This document shows positions 1-6,818 of a DNA stretch of 12,647 nt, in pieces. A program made the translations under genes and the position numbers. This DNA comes from Planctomycetota bacterium (GTDB taxonomy: Bacteria > Planctomycetota > Phycisphaerae > WQYP01). Numbering within the stretch: position 1 is the first letter of the stretch; the number at the start of each line of letters is the position of its first letter. The stretch spans positions 1 through 12,647 of the forward strand of contig JAJZCT010000033.1 of assembly GCA_021828925.1 (NCBI GenBank), read 5' to 3'. Below the pieces are notes generated by a model that was not told where the DNA came from, ran no database searches, and saw only the letters and a program-made list of their open reading frames with translations.

Positions 1-1
1 T

Positions 2-964
2 TACGTCGCCCTGACGCGTAATTTAGCGGCTTTGGGAAAGCCTTATGAAATTATTTTCATCGATGACGGCAGTTCCGATGCAACCTATGACAAGCTATGC
101 AGCCTGGGGCAGGGAGACGAGCATGTGCTGGTCATTCGGTTGCGGCGAAACTTTGGACAAACGCCGGCGCTGGCGGCCGGGTTTGATCATGCCCGCGGGG
201 AAATCATTATCGCCATGGACGGGGATTTGCAGCATGACCCGGATGAAATTCCGAAATTCATTGCCAAAATTGATGAGGGCTTTGATGTCGTTTCCGGATG
301 GCGACAACGGCGGGCGGATGGCCTGTTTCTAAGGCGTATACCCAGCAAAACCGCCAATTGGCTGATCCGGAAAATATCCGGTGTGGAGATTCATGATTTT
401 GGCACCACGTTTAAAGCCTACCGCCGCGATCTTATAGAGCATCTGAACCTGTATGGTGATTCGCACCGCTTTATCCCCGCATTGGCGGCCATGGCCGGTG
501 CCACCATCGCCGAAGTGCCCATCAAAAATATTAACGCGCCTTACCGCCCGTCCAACTATGGCATTGGCCGGACGTTTCGCGTGATGCTGGACCTGCTGAC
601 CATTAAATTTCTTAACAGCTATCTCACGCGGCCGCTGCATTTATTTGGGAAGATCGGATTAATTTCTCTGGCGGGATCTTTTTTGATCGGCCTGTTTTTA
701 ATCTATGAAAAAATTCGTGGTTACAGCATTCTTACGACGCACGGGCCGCTGCTGATTCTGGGTGCCATGCTGTTTATGATGGCGCTGATGTTTTTTTCCA
801 CCGGACTGCTGGCCGAGCTTATTTCACGCGTCTATTTTGAAGCCCAGCGTAAGCCCGTGTATACCGTGCGGGAAATCCGTCACGGGCTGCAGGTTTGGCG
901 TGGGCGCCCGGGCAAGCCCTTGCTGCAACTAAGACATTCGCATGATCACATTGGGCCGGCATGA
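2..964 (+). CDS. GT2 polyprenyl-phosphate glycosyltransferase (ArnC/GtrB/DPM1-like), 5' partial
   Basis: A membrane-anchored family 2 glycosyltransferase that should move a sugar from a nucleotide donor to undecaprenyl (polyprenyl) phosphate on the cytoplasmic face. The reading frame is open from position 2, and the residues before the first possible start (TTG at 32) continue the family pattern (LAALGKPYEIIFIDDGSSD), so the true start lies upstream of the window. Visible features are the IDDGSSD nucleotide-sugar motif, RRNFGQTPALAAGFDHA, the metal-binding DGD of MDGDLQHDP at 218-226, and RPSNYGIGRTFRV. Two C-terminal hydrophobic segments (about 640-710 and 740-820) are followed by a short basic tail, as in GtrB and ArnC. 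The stop overlaps the next start (ATGA, 961-964), so the two genes are translationally coupled. Function as a donor-lipid synthase for the adjacent ArnT-like enzyme is inferred from the pairing; the sugar is unknown. Confidence 0.9.
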   Translation, partial: YVALTRNLAALGKPYEIIFIDDGSSDATYDKLCSLGQGDEHVLVIRLRRNFGQTPALAAGFDHARGEIIIAMDGDLQHDPDEIPKFIAKIDEGFDVVSGWRQRRADGLFLRRIPSKTANWLIRKISGVEIHDFGTTFKAYRRDLIEHLNLYGDSHRFIPALAAMAGATIAEVPIKNINAPYRPSNYGIGRTFRVMLDLLTIKFLNSYLTRPLHLFGKIGLISLAGSFLIGLFLIYEKIRGYSILTTHGPLLILGAMLFMMALMFFSTGLLAELISRVYFEAQRKPVYTVREIRHGLQVWRGRPGKPLLQLRHSHDHIGPA

Positions 965-2790
965 ACGAAACAAATCCCAGTTCCAACCATGGCTCCATCG
1001 GCACTGTCGGCGATATGGCACCTGCCGCGGATTGGAATATTCCGCACTGGGGCGCTTTGGCGATTATCACTGCGTTTGCGCTGCCGCTGTTTCTAGAACT
1101 ATTGGGTCACGGGCAGGCCACAGCGATGATGGAGTTGTTTAATCTGGTGCCCATCCGCGAGGCGTACCGTGACGGCCATTGGCTGATTCCCACGCTAGGC
1201 GGTATGCCGCGGCTGGAAAAGCCGCCGCTGCCGGTGTGGATACCTGCCGGCCTGGCCATGCTGTTTCATACCGACAATCTTTGGGTGGTTCGCCTGCCTT
1301 CGGTGGTGTTGGGCTTGGTCACCTGCTGGGCCACGTATGGGATAGGGTGTGTTACCTCGCGCGATCGGCGTTTGGGGTTGTTTGCGGCCATTGCCTTAGC
1401 CTCCATGGTGGTGTTTATCCGACAGGCTCGCATGGCGTCTTATGATATTTACGGGACAGCCTTTACCACGCTGGGCTTTCTGGGGTTGCTGGCGGCGGCT
1501 GAATATCCCAAGCGCTGGTGGGTTTGGTCCGGATTGGGTGGCGTGGCGTTGGGGCTGGCTGTATTAAGCAAGGGGCCGGTGCCGCCGATGTATGTGCTGG
1601 TGCCTTTCGGTTTCTGGCTGCTGTGGGAGCACCGTAAAAACAGTCGGTGTTGGCTGGGCATTCTTTTGGCGTTGGTCGTTTCCATTGCGGTTTTCTCCCC
1701 GTGGCTTATTGCCGTGACGATACGGTATCACAGTGAATATGGCGGAAGTGCGTGGCATATCTGGACGCGCCAATTTCGCCGCTATGTCAGCGTGCTGCCG
1801 GATACGCGCTGGTATTATCTGGCGATGATCGCGTGGGTATTTCCCTGGACCCCGCCGCTTATCGCCGGCCTGGCATTACCGTTTTTGCCCACACAATCGG
1901 ATCCGCCCCCGACGCCGCAGGAGCGGCGCAGTCGGTGGATGTTCTGGATTGTTCTGGTGCTGGGCCTGATTTTACTAACCATTCCGGCGCAAAAAAAGCA
2001 GCGCTATGCCCTGCAGAATTTCCCATTTGCGGCTCTGCTGATTGCCGCAGTCTGGCAGGAATTTGTTCGTCTGAGAAAAAATCTGGAGCTGGAACCACCG
2101 GCGAAATTTCTTCTGGCGGCGCAAAGTGTCATGTTTGTGGGCGCGGGGGTGCTGGTTTTAGTTCTCATACCCGTGGTCATGCTGGCCCATCATCCGTCTC
2201 TGAATTTTACCGGCCATTGGACGGCCATGCAGGCGGCTTCGCTGCTTAAGCCGGGATTGGCGGCTTTAAGCCCTTTTGGCTGGGGGGCAGTGGCATTGCT
2301 GGTCATAGCGATGGGAGTGGTGCTATGGCGATGGGAATTTGGGCGGCAGTTTGATCGCGCGTTTTGGATTTATGCGCTAGCGGGATGGCTGTTTATGTTG
2401 GCGATGAACTGGGCTTACATGGATGGCAAGGGCTATCAGATTAGCCGCTATCGCGCGGAAACCCGGCAGATGATGAAGGTGGTTCATGGCCATCGGATCT
2501 ACACGCTCATGGGGGACCGGATGTGGCTGGGGGTGTTATATTATGCCGATGAAATTCTGCCTATGAAAACGCCTGCCCAACTTACCACCATCGCCGAACA
2601 CAATCCGCATCGTCTCTATATCCTCACGCGGGACGAAGGCGTCTATGCGGGGCAGGTTTCCGCCATCGCCCGGCAGACCCATCGTAAAGTCCGCATTATT
2701 GATCGCATCAATGACGGTCATTTTATTCAAACACTCTTTGTGTTGCGTGCCAATCCGCCAAAAGGCGGATCCGCTACGCGCGGTAAGTGA
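961..2790 (+). CDS. ArnT/PMT-like integral membrane glycosyltransferase (GT39/GT83 type)
   Basis: A 609-residue polytopic membrane protein of the ArnT/dolichyl-phosphate-mannose mannosyltransferase superfamily. Such enzymes transfer a sugar from a polyprenyl-phosphate carrier to lipid A, protein or glycan at the outer face of the inner membrane. Family landmarks are REAYRDGHWLIPTLGG followed by LEKPPLPVW (residues 85-93), RQARMASYD after the third or fourth membrane helix, the LSKGPVPP loop, and AQKKQRYALQNFP (343-355), where ArnT-like proteins carry a conserved Lys and Tyr. About a dozen hydrophobic stretches precede a soluble tail of about 120 residues. The usual acidic pair in the first periplasmic loop appears only as M57-E58. 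The ATG lies inside the upstream stop region (ATGA) with no separate Shine-Dalgarno sequence, so coupling to the GT2 gene is likely. The superfamily call is firm; acceptor and donor are unknown, so no gene symbol is given. Confidence 0.88.
   Translation: MNETNPSSNHGSIGTVGDMAPAADWNIPHWGALAIITAFALPLFLELLGHGQATAMMELFNLVPIREAYRDGHWLIPTLGGMPRLEKPPLPVWIPAGLAMLFHTDNLWVVRLPSVVLGLVTCWATYGIGCVTSRDRRLGLFAAIALASMVVFIRQARMASYDIYGTAFTTLGFLGLLAAAEYPKRWWVWSGLGGVALGLAVLSKGPVPPMYVLVPFGFWLLWEHRKNSRCWLGILLALVVSIAVFSPWLIAVTIRYHSEYGGSAWHIWTRQFRRYVSVLPDTRWYYLAMIAWVFPWTPPLIAGLALPFLPTQSDPPPTPQERRSRWMFWIVLVLGLILLTIPAQKKQRYALQNFPFAALLIAAVWQEFVRLRKNLELEPPAKFLLAAQSVMFVGAGVLVLVLIPVVMLAHHPSLNFTGHWTAMQAASLLKPGLAALSPFGWGAVALLVIAMGVVLWRWEFGRQFDRAFWIYALAGWLFMLAMNWAYMDGKGYQISRYRAETRQMMKVVHGHRIYTLMGDRMWLGVLYYADEILPMKTPAQLTTIAEHNPHRLYILTRDEGVYAGQVSAIARQTHRKVRIIDRINDGHFIQTLFVLRANPPKGGSATRGK
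2753..2770 (+). repeat. Small perfect inverted repeat at the 3' end of the ArnT-like gene
   Basis: ATCCGCC and GGCGGAT form a 7-bp stem around an AAAA loop, just before the stop codon at 2788-2790. No T-run follows, so it is not a standard intrinsic terminator. It could slow 3' decay of the mRNA, or be chance in a GC-rich reading frame. Confidence 0.35.
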
Positions 2791-2879
2791 GTGTCGATGT
2801 CGAAAAATGGTTGCTATGCGCCGAGGCGGCCCTCAGAATATGGACCGCGTGGAATGATGGAAGCCGAATCCCTCAAAGA

Positions 2880-2894
2880 GGTCACGTCGTGACC
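2880..2894. repeat. Palindrome GGTCAC-GTC-GTGACC upstream of the GH5-like gene
   Basis: A 6-bp perfect inverted repeat with a 3-bp centre lies in the 171-bp gap between the ArnT-like gene and the GH5-like start. Its size and place fit an operator for a dimeric repressor or activator, but no regulator is encoded nearby and there is only one copy. I see nothing else convincing in this gap. Confidence 0.3.
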
Positions 2895-2961
2895 AAGGCG
2901 GCCGAAATACCGAAGGCGCTGAAAGGTCTATTATTTCTTCCGAGTGATCAGGAAACTCATA

Positions 2962-4130
2962 ATGACCACGCCGCATAAACATTCTTTTTTTCCGGTTCCC
3001 TATTGCCTGGAACTTGTCTGTGCCGGCGTTCTGTGCGCTTTCATGCCGAGCTTGGTGGTGGCCGCTTCGAAACATGCGCTGGATTCCCAGCCTCAGCAGC
3101 GCATTGCCGTGGCTCCCAATCACCGCGGCTTTGAAAGGCTGCCTTCGCGGAAGGCCTTTTATCCTTGGGGCTTTAATTACGGCAGTCATGGCCGGCTTAT
3201 TGAGGATTTCTGGGTTCACCACTGGTCCACCGTGGCACGGGATTTCCGCAACATGCGCCGCCTGGGTGCCAATGTGGTTCGCGTGTCTCTGCAATATGGA
3301 AAATTTATGCTCGCTCCGGATAAACCCAATCCAGTGTCGTTCAAATTGCTGTTGCGGCTGTTGCGCCTGGCGGAAACAAATCGACTCCATCTTGATCTCA
3401 CGGGTTTGGGTTGTTACCGCGTTTCCGACACGCCAAAATGGTACAGTGTCATGAACGACCGGCAGCGCTGGAGTGCGCAGGAAAATTTCTGGCGCACGAT
3501 CGCCGCAACTTGTGCCCGAAGCCACGCGGTATTTTGCTATGATCTGATCAACGACCCCGTTGTTCCCGGTTCCCGGCAAAAGCCCGGGCAATGGCAGCCG
3601 AAAAGTTCCTTCGGCGGGTACGATTTTCTGCAATTTATCACACTAAATCCCGGTCATGCCGAGCGCCCTGAATTGGCTGTCCGTTGGATTAATGCCATGA
3701 CCCGTGCCATTCGTTCACGTGACAAAAAAACTTTGATTACCGTCGGCCTGTTACCATGGATACCCAAATGGGGATGGATTTCAGGTTTTATACCGCGCGT
3801 GATCGCACCGCATGTGAGTTTTATCAGCATTCACATTTACCCCCAATCCAAAGATCTCAATCAGGCCATGGATGTGCTGCATCGCTGCGCGGTAGGTAAA
3901 CCCGTGGTCATTGAAGAAACGTTTCCGTTATCCTGCTCCGCCGCTCAGGAGCGGCACTTTCTTTTGCTTCGCGCAGCATCGCCTGCGGTTGGATGGGGCA
4001 TTATGACGGCCGGACGCTGCAAGATTATCACAAGCTGTCCCTTGAACACCGCCTCACGATCGGCGACGCGATATACCGCTCGTTTGAACAGATGTTTGTG
4101 CAACTTAAACCCGATTTTGTCCGGCGATAA
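2962..4130 (+). CDS. Secreted GH5-like glycoside hydrolase, frameshifted near 3' end
   Basis: A cellulase-type (GH5-like) TIM-barrel protein. ATG 2962 is chosen over GTG 2944 because AGGAAA lies 6 bp before it and the result is a clean signal peptide (hydrophobic residues 13-34, likely cut after VVA or VVAA). Family features are YPWGFNYGSHGR, LGANVVRVSLQ, LHLDLTGLGCYR, FCYDLINDP, and the nucleophile strand VVIEETFP (E318/E319). Where the family has NEP, with Glu as acid/base, this protein has NDP (D198). The single open frame runs on to 4290, but its tail after about residue 334 is unlike the family and runs 94 bp into def. Shifting frame near 3958-3967 gives ASRSIACGWMGHYDGR, a typical GH5 C-terminus, ending at TAA 4128-4130. 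The restored product is about 389 residues. The shift may be a real inactivation or a one-base sequencing loss. The substrate is unknown, perhaps a polysaccharide made with the upstream transferases. Confidence 0.8.
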
Positions 4131-4196
4131 TACTGGCCCCGGCGGAACGGGAAGATTCATAATCCCTATGTCGCCGGCACCGGCCGGACAGTCGGT

Positions 4197-4784
4197 TCAG
4201 GAGCGGGTTCTCAATTCGCGCAGTTTTTTACCAAGGGCAATTCGTGCTGATGGGGGCATTCGGGAGATGATCAGGACGCCATCGAGGTGATCATTTTCAT
4301 GTTGTGCTATGCGCGCGGGGAATCCTTCCAGAGGCATCGAAATTGGATCGCCCTTAAGATCATAGCCGGTCAGCGTAATTTTTTTGGCCCGCATGACTTG
4401 GCCGCGAATTCCCGGAAGAGACAGGCAGCCCTCCTCGGCTTGTTCAGTTTGAGAATCCAGTTCCAGCACGGGATTGATCACGGCAACGGCCTGGTCGGCT
4501 TTGGCTTTTTCCGCCATCACAAAAAGTCGCAGCGATAAGCCCACCTGCGGTGCCGCGAGGCCCACGCCTTCATGGGACTCCATAAGTTGCTTCATGCGTT
4601 CAACAACCTGCAGGAGCCAGGAATCAATTGTTCCGACATCATCAGCCCGTCGGGTCAGTATGGGATCGGGCCAAATCACGATGTCCAGGGCCGCCGGGTC
4701 GGGTCGCGGTGGGGCGGCCGGCTTAATCCGGGGCGCGGAGGCTTCTTTGCGGGTGTGACGTTTGCTTGCTTTTTCACGGGCCAT
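4197..4784 (-). CDS. def: Peptide deformylase
   Basis: Removes the N-formyl group from nascent polypeptides, an essential step of bacterial protein maturation in the cytoplasm. All three diagnostic motifs are intact in this 195-residue protein: GVGLAAPQ (73-80), EGCLSLPG with metal ligand C120, and QHENDHLDG with H162, catalytic E163 and H166. The catalytic domain starts near residue 33. It is preceded by an unusual basic, Ala/Pro-rich extension (AREKASKRHTRKEAS and onward), which makes the protein somewhat longer than common deformylases. ATG 4784 is supported by AAGGAA (minus strand, 4794-4789) 4 bp upstream. The gene is the last of the minus-strand run, 131 bp after the CorC-like gene, and converges with the GH5-like gene. 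It may be read through from the operon; I found no clear promoter of its own. Confidence 0.97.
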   Translation of the reverse strand: MAREKASKRHTRKEASAPRIKPAAPPRPDPAALDIVIWPDPILTRRADDVGTIDSWLLQVVERMKQLMESHEGVGLAAPQVGLSLRLFVMAEKAKADQAVAVINPVLELDSQTEQAEEGCLSLPGIRGQVMRAKKITLTGYDLKGDPISMPLEGFPARIAQHENDHLDGVLIISRMPPSARIALGKKLRELRTRS

Positions 4785-4788
4785 GATG

Positions 4789-4794
4789 TTCCTT
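4789..4794 (-). promoter_or_regulatory. Ribosome binding site of def
   Basis: AAGGAA on the minus strand, 4 bp before the ATG at 4784. It fixes the start that includes the basic N-terminal extension. Confidence 0.7.
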
Positions 4795-4915
4795 TTTCCG
4801 CAGTTTAACTGATCAACTTGCCAAAGATATCATCATACTGAAAAAGTTCCACACGTTGGAGCCGCATACTTCGGGATTTAACCTGCCATACATCCGTCCG
4901 TGAAAAGAAAAATAT

Positions 4916-6238
4916 TCAGATCGACTGAGTTTCCGGCGTAGCGGCCTGCGCTGAAGATTCAGCTTGCTGGGGCAACTTGAGAACGACTTTTTTAATTCGC
5001 CGCACGTCGCATTCGGTGACTGTGACGGTGATATCTTCAATCGTGACCGCAGCACCCTTGCCGGGGATGGTGCCAAGTTCGTGAATGACCAAGCCGCTGA
5101 TGGTCTGATAATCCTGATTTTCCGGAAGATGGCAATCCAGTTCACGGTTTAAATCGGTAATGTTGGCGCGGCCGTCAACTTCCACAGTGCGGTCATCAAC
5201 GCGGCGGATTTGCGAGGCGGGTGACTTTTCATATTCATCGGCGATGTCTCCGACAATTTCTTCAAGGATGTCTTCGCTGGTAATCAGGCCGGCGGTGCCT
5301 CCGAATTCATCGAGCACAATGGCGATATGGACTCTTTGAGCCCGGAATTGCCGCAACAGATCACGCAGGGGTTTAGAATGCGGAACAAAAAGCGGCGGCC
5401 GCATAAGTTTGCGAATTTCCAGCGTGTCGGCATCCGCGGGCGAGTTTCCCAGGAACTGCAGCAGATCTTTGGCGTAAAGAATCCCGACAATATTATCCAG
5501 ATTGCCGTCATGCACCGGCAGACGGGAAAGCCCGTCACGTAAAATTCTGTCGCGAATTTTTTCCAGAGAATCATTCACACTGATGGTGATCATATCGGTG
5601 CGGGGCATCATGATTTGCCCGACCTGTAAATCACGGAAACTGATAATGCCTTCGATCATTTTCCTTTGATCGTCATCCACAGCGCCCTCAGCGGTGCCTT
5701 CAGAGACGGCGGCAAGAATTTCTTCGGTGGTTTCAGCCACTTCCTCATCGGCGTGCTGCCGCGGGTCGATACCGGCCAGCCGGCGGACCAGTTCGTCAAA
5801 GAGCCTCAGGAAATCCACCAGCGGAGCAACCAGAACGCTGACGACGCGCAGGACAGGCCAGCTTGCGGCGATGAGATTTTCTCCGCCATAGATGGCCCAG
5901 GCGTTAGGAATCGCCACGGAAAAAATCAGTAACAGCACACAGGCCAGTGCCGCTGCGGCAAAAAATCGCAAGGGCGACTGGTCGGGCACGGTGGTGCCGC
6001 TGAAGGCGTACAATGTGGCGGCGGCCAGAGAAACATTAAAAGCGATGCGCGTAATGGAAGCGGTTAAGGCGAGATTTTCGCGCTGATCATTGAGCTGATC
6101 CAATCCGGCCTGCCGACCGCGCTTAATTAATTCTTTTTCCAACGTGACGCGCGACATCGTGCGCAGGGCATACGCCAGTGTGGACGCCGGTAACGTGCCC
6201 GCTAAAGATACCCCGATAATCAGCATAGGCCAATTCAT
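4916..6238 (-). CDS. CNNM/CorC (HlyC) family membrane protein with paired CBS domains
   Basis: A 440-residue member of the family often annotated as hemolysin or magnesium/cobalt efflux protein CorC. Relatives such as bacterial CNNM proteins transport or regulate Mg2+. The order is standard: an N-terminal DUF21/CNNM membrane part with about four hydrophobic segments (roughly 5-25, 62-80, 91-110, 128-147), then an acidic linker (162-190). A CBS pair follows (about 205-330), with QIMMPRTDMITI, GLSRLPVHDGNLDNIVGILYAKDLL and the IVLDEFGGTAGLIT signature, then EDILEEIVGDIADEYE. The C-terminal CorC_HlyC domain (about 345-425) includes TVEVDGRANITDLN and YQTISGLVIHELGTIP. The ATG overlaps the ybeY stop (ATGA, 6235-6238), so translation is coupled. 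This pairing with ybeY and pgpH is common in bacteria. The ion specificity cannot be read from sequence. Confidence 0.93.
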   Translation of the reverse strand: MNWPMLIIGVSLAGTLPASTLAYALRTMSRVTLEKELIKRGRQAGLDQLNDQRENLALTASITRIAFNVSLAAATLYAFSGTTVPDQSPLRFFAAAALACVLLLIFSVAIPNAWAIYGGENLIAASWPVLRVVSVLVAPLVDFLRLFDELVRRLAGIDPRQHADEEVAETTEEILAAVSEGTAEGAVDDDQRKMIEGIISFRDLQVGQIMMPRTDMITISVNDSLEKIRDRILRDGLSRLPVHDGNLDNIVGILYAKDLLQFLGNSPADADTLEIRKLMRPPLFVPHSKPLRDLLRQFRAQRVHIAIVLDEFGGTAGLITSEDILEEIVGDIADEYEKSPASQIRRVDDRTVEVDGRANITDLNRELDCHLPENQDYQTISGLVIHELGTIPGKGAAVTIEDITVTVTECDVRRIKKVVLKLPQQAESSAQAATPETQSI

Positions 6239-6807
6239 CGTAGGCTCCCTTTGCTGCGAGCTTTTTTGGGGTTGGCGGAAACTTTTGCACTCGCCGTGGT
6301 CTTGTGCGGTCCCTTGGTCCTGATGGCCTTAGGGGCTTGGGTGTAATACACGGCGGGCAGGGCCATTTGGCGAAGTAGCGAATCTTCTTTGCGGTGCATG
6401 CGCCGGGCCTTTGCGTTTGTTAGATCGTCATAGCCGACGCAGTGCAACAGGCTGTGGATGGCGTAAAGCAACATTTCCAGTTCGGGCCGATGATTCTGTA
6501 GTGTGGCCTGCCGTTGGGCCTCATCCACGCAGATAATGGTTTCAATATCCAAGGGAGCATCGGGGATATGCGTGTCGGTATAGTTAAACGTGAGCACATC
6601 CGTGACGGTGGCCAGGTTCATGGTCTGCTGATGATAGTGAATCATGCGTTTGTCATTCACGAGGTGAATAACCCACATGCCGGTTGTTACACCTGCCAGG
6701 CGAGCGGCCGTTTGAGCACACGCGCTAATCCACAATCGCATTTTTGATGGCACCGCTTTGCTGGTGCGGCGATCGGTCGGCGGCAGTATTTCTATATGAA
6801 TGCTCAT
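6235..6807 (-). CDS. ybeY: Endoribonuclease YbeY, rRNA maturation factor
   Basis: A zinc-dependent single-strand endoribonuclease used in 16S rRNA 3' maturation and ribosome quality control. Family landmarks are VNDKRMIHYHQQTMN, TDVLTFNY, LDIETIICVD and the metal site HSLLHCVGYDD. The canonical motif is HGxLHLxGYDH; here the first two His are present (H118, H122) but the third is Asp (D128), a variant I believe occurs in Planctomycetes homologues. The product, 190 residues, is longer than the usual 150-160 because of a basic, low-complexity tail from about residue 155 (KGPHKTTASAKVS, then KKARSKG). A strong Shine-Dalgarno (AAGGAGA) begins inside the pgpH stop codon, and the ybeY stop overlaps the next ATG, so this is the middle of a coupled operon. 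Confidence 0.95.
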   Translation of the reverse strand: MSIHIEILPPTDRRTSKAVPSKMRLWISACAQTAARLAGVTTGMWVIHLVNDKRMIHYHQQTMNLATVTDVLTFNYTDTHIPDAPLDIETIICVDEAQRQATLQNHRPELEMLLYAIHSLLHCVGYDDLTNAKARRMHRKEDSLLRQMALPAVYYTQAPKAIRTKGPHKTTASAKVSANPKKARSKGSLR

Positions 6808-6811
6808 GCCG

Positions 6812-6818
6812 TCTCCTT
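6812..6818 (-). promoter_or_regulatory. Shine-Dalgarno of ybeY overlapping the pgpH stop codon
   Basis: The minus strand reads TAAGGAGACGGCATG: the pgpH stop TAA (6819-6817) supplies the first bases of AAGGAGA, and ATG follows at 6807. Terminating ribosomes therefore sit on the next ribosome binding site, which implies translational coupling. Confidence 0.8.

Noticed and set aside
2787..2978. 63-codon plus-strand frame whose GTG overlaps the stop of the ArnT-like gene
   Set aside because: No ribosome binding site, no recognisable motif, and it runs into the start of the GH5-like gene; more likely non-coding spacer.
2833..3633. 266-codon minus-strand frame
   Set aside because: Lies antisense to the GH5-like gene, which has clear family motifs and a signal peptide; the minus-strand product resembles nothing I recognise.
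4174..4187. GC-rich inverted repeat (CCGGC-ACCG-GCCGG) between the converging GH5-like and def genes
   Set aside because: Five-bp stem with no T-run on either strand; not enough for an intrinsic terminator call.
3967..4290. C-terminal 108 codons of the unshifted GH5-like frame
   Set aside because: Composition is unlike the family and it overlaps def by 94 bp; the alternative frame restores the expected ending.
4785..4915. Gap between the CorC-like gene and def considered for a def promoter or small gene
   Set aside because: TATGAT-like boxes occur but none has a matching -35 at proper spacing; no supported small open frame.
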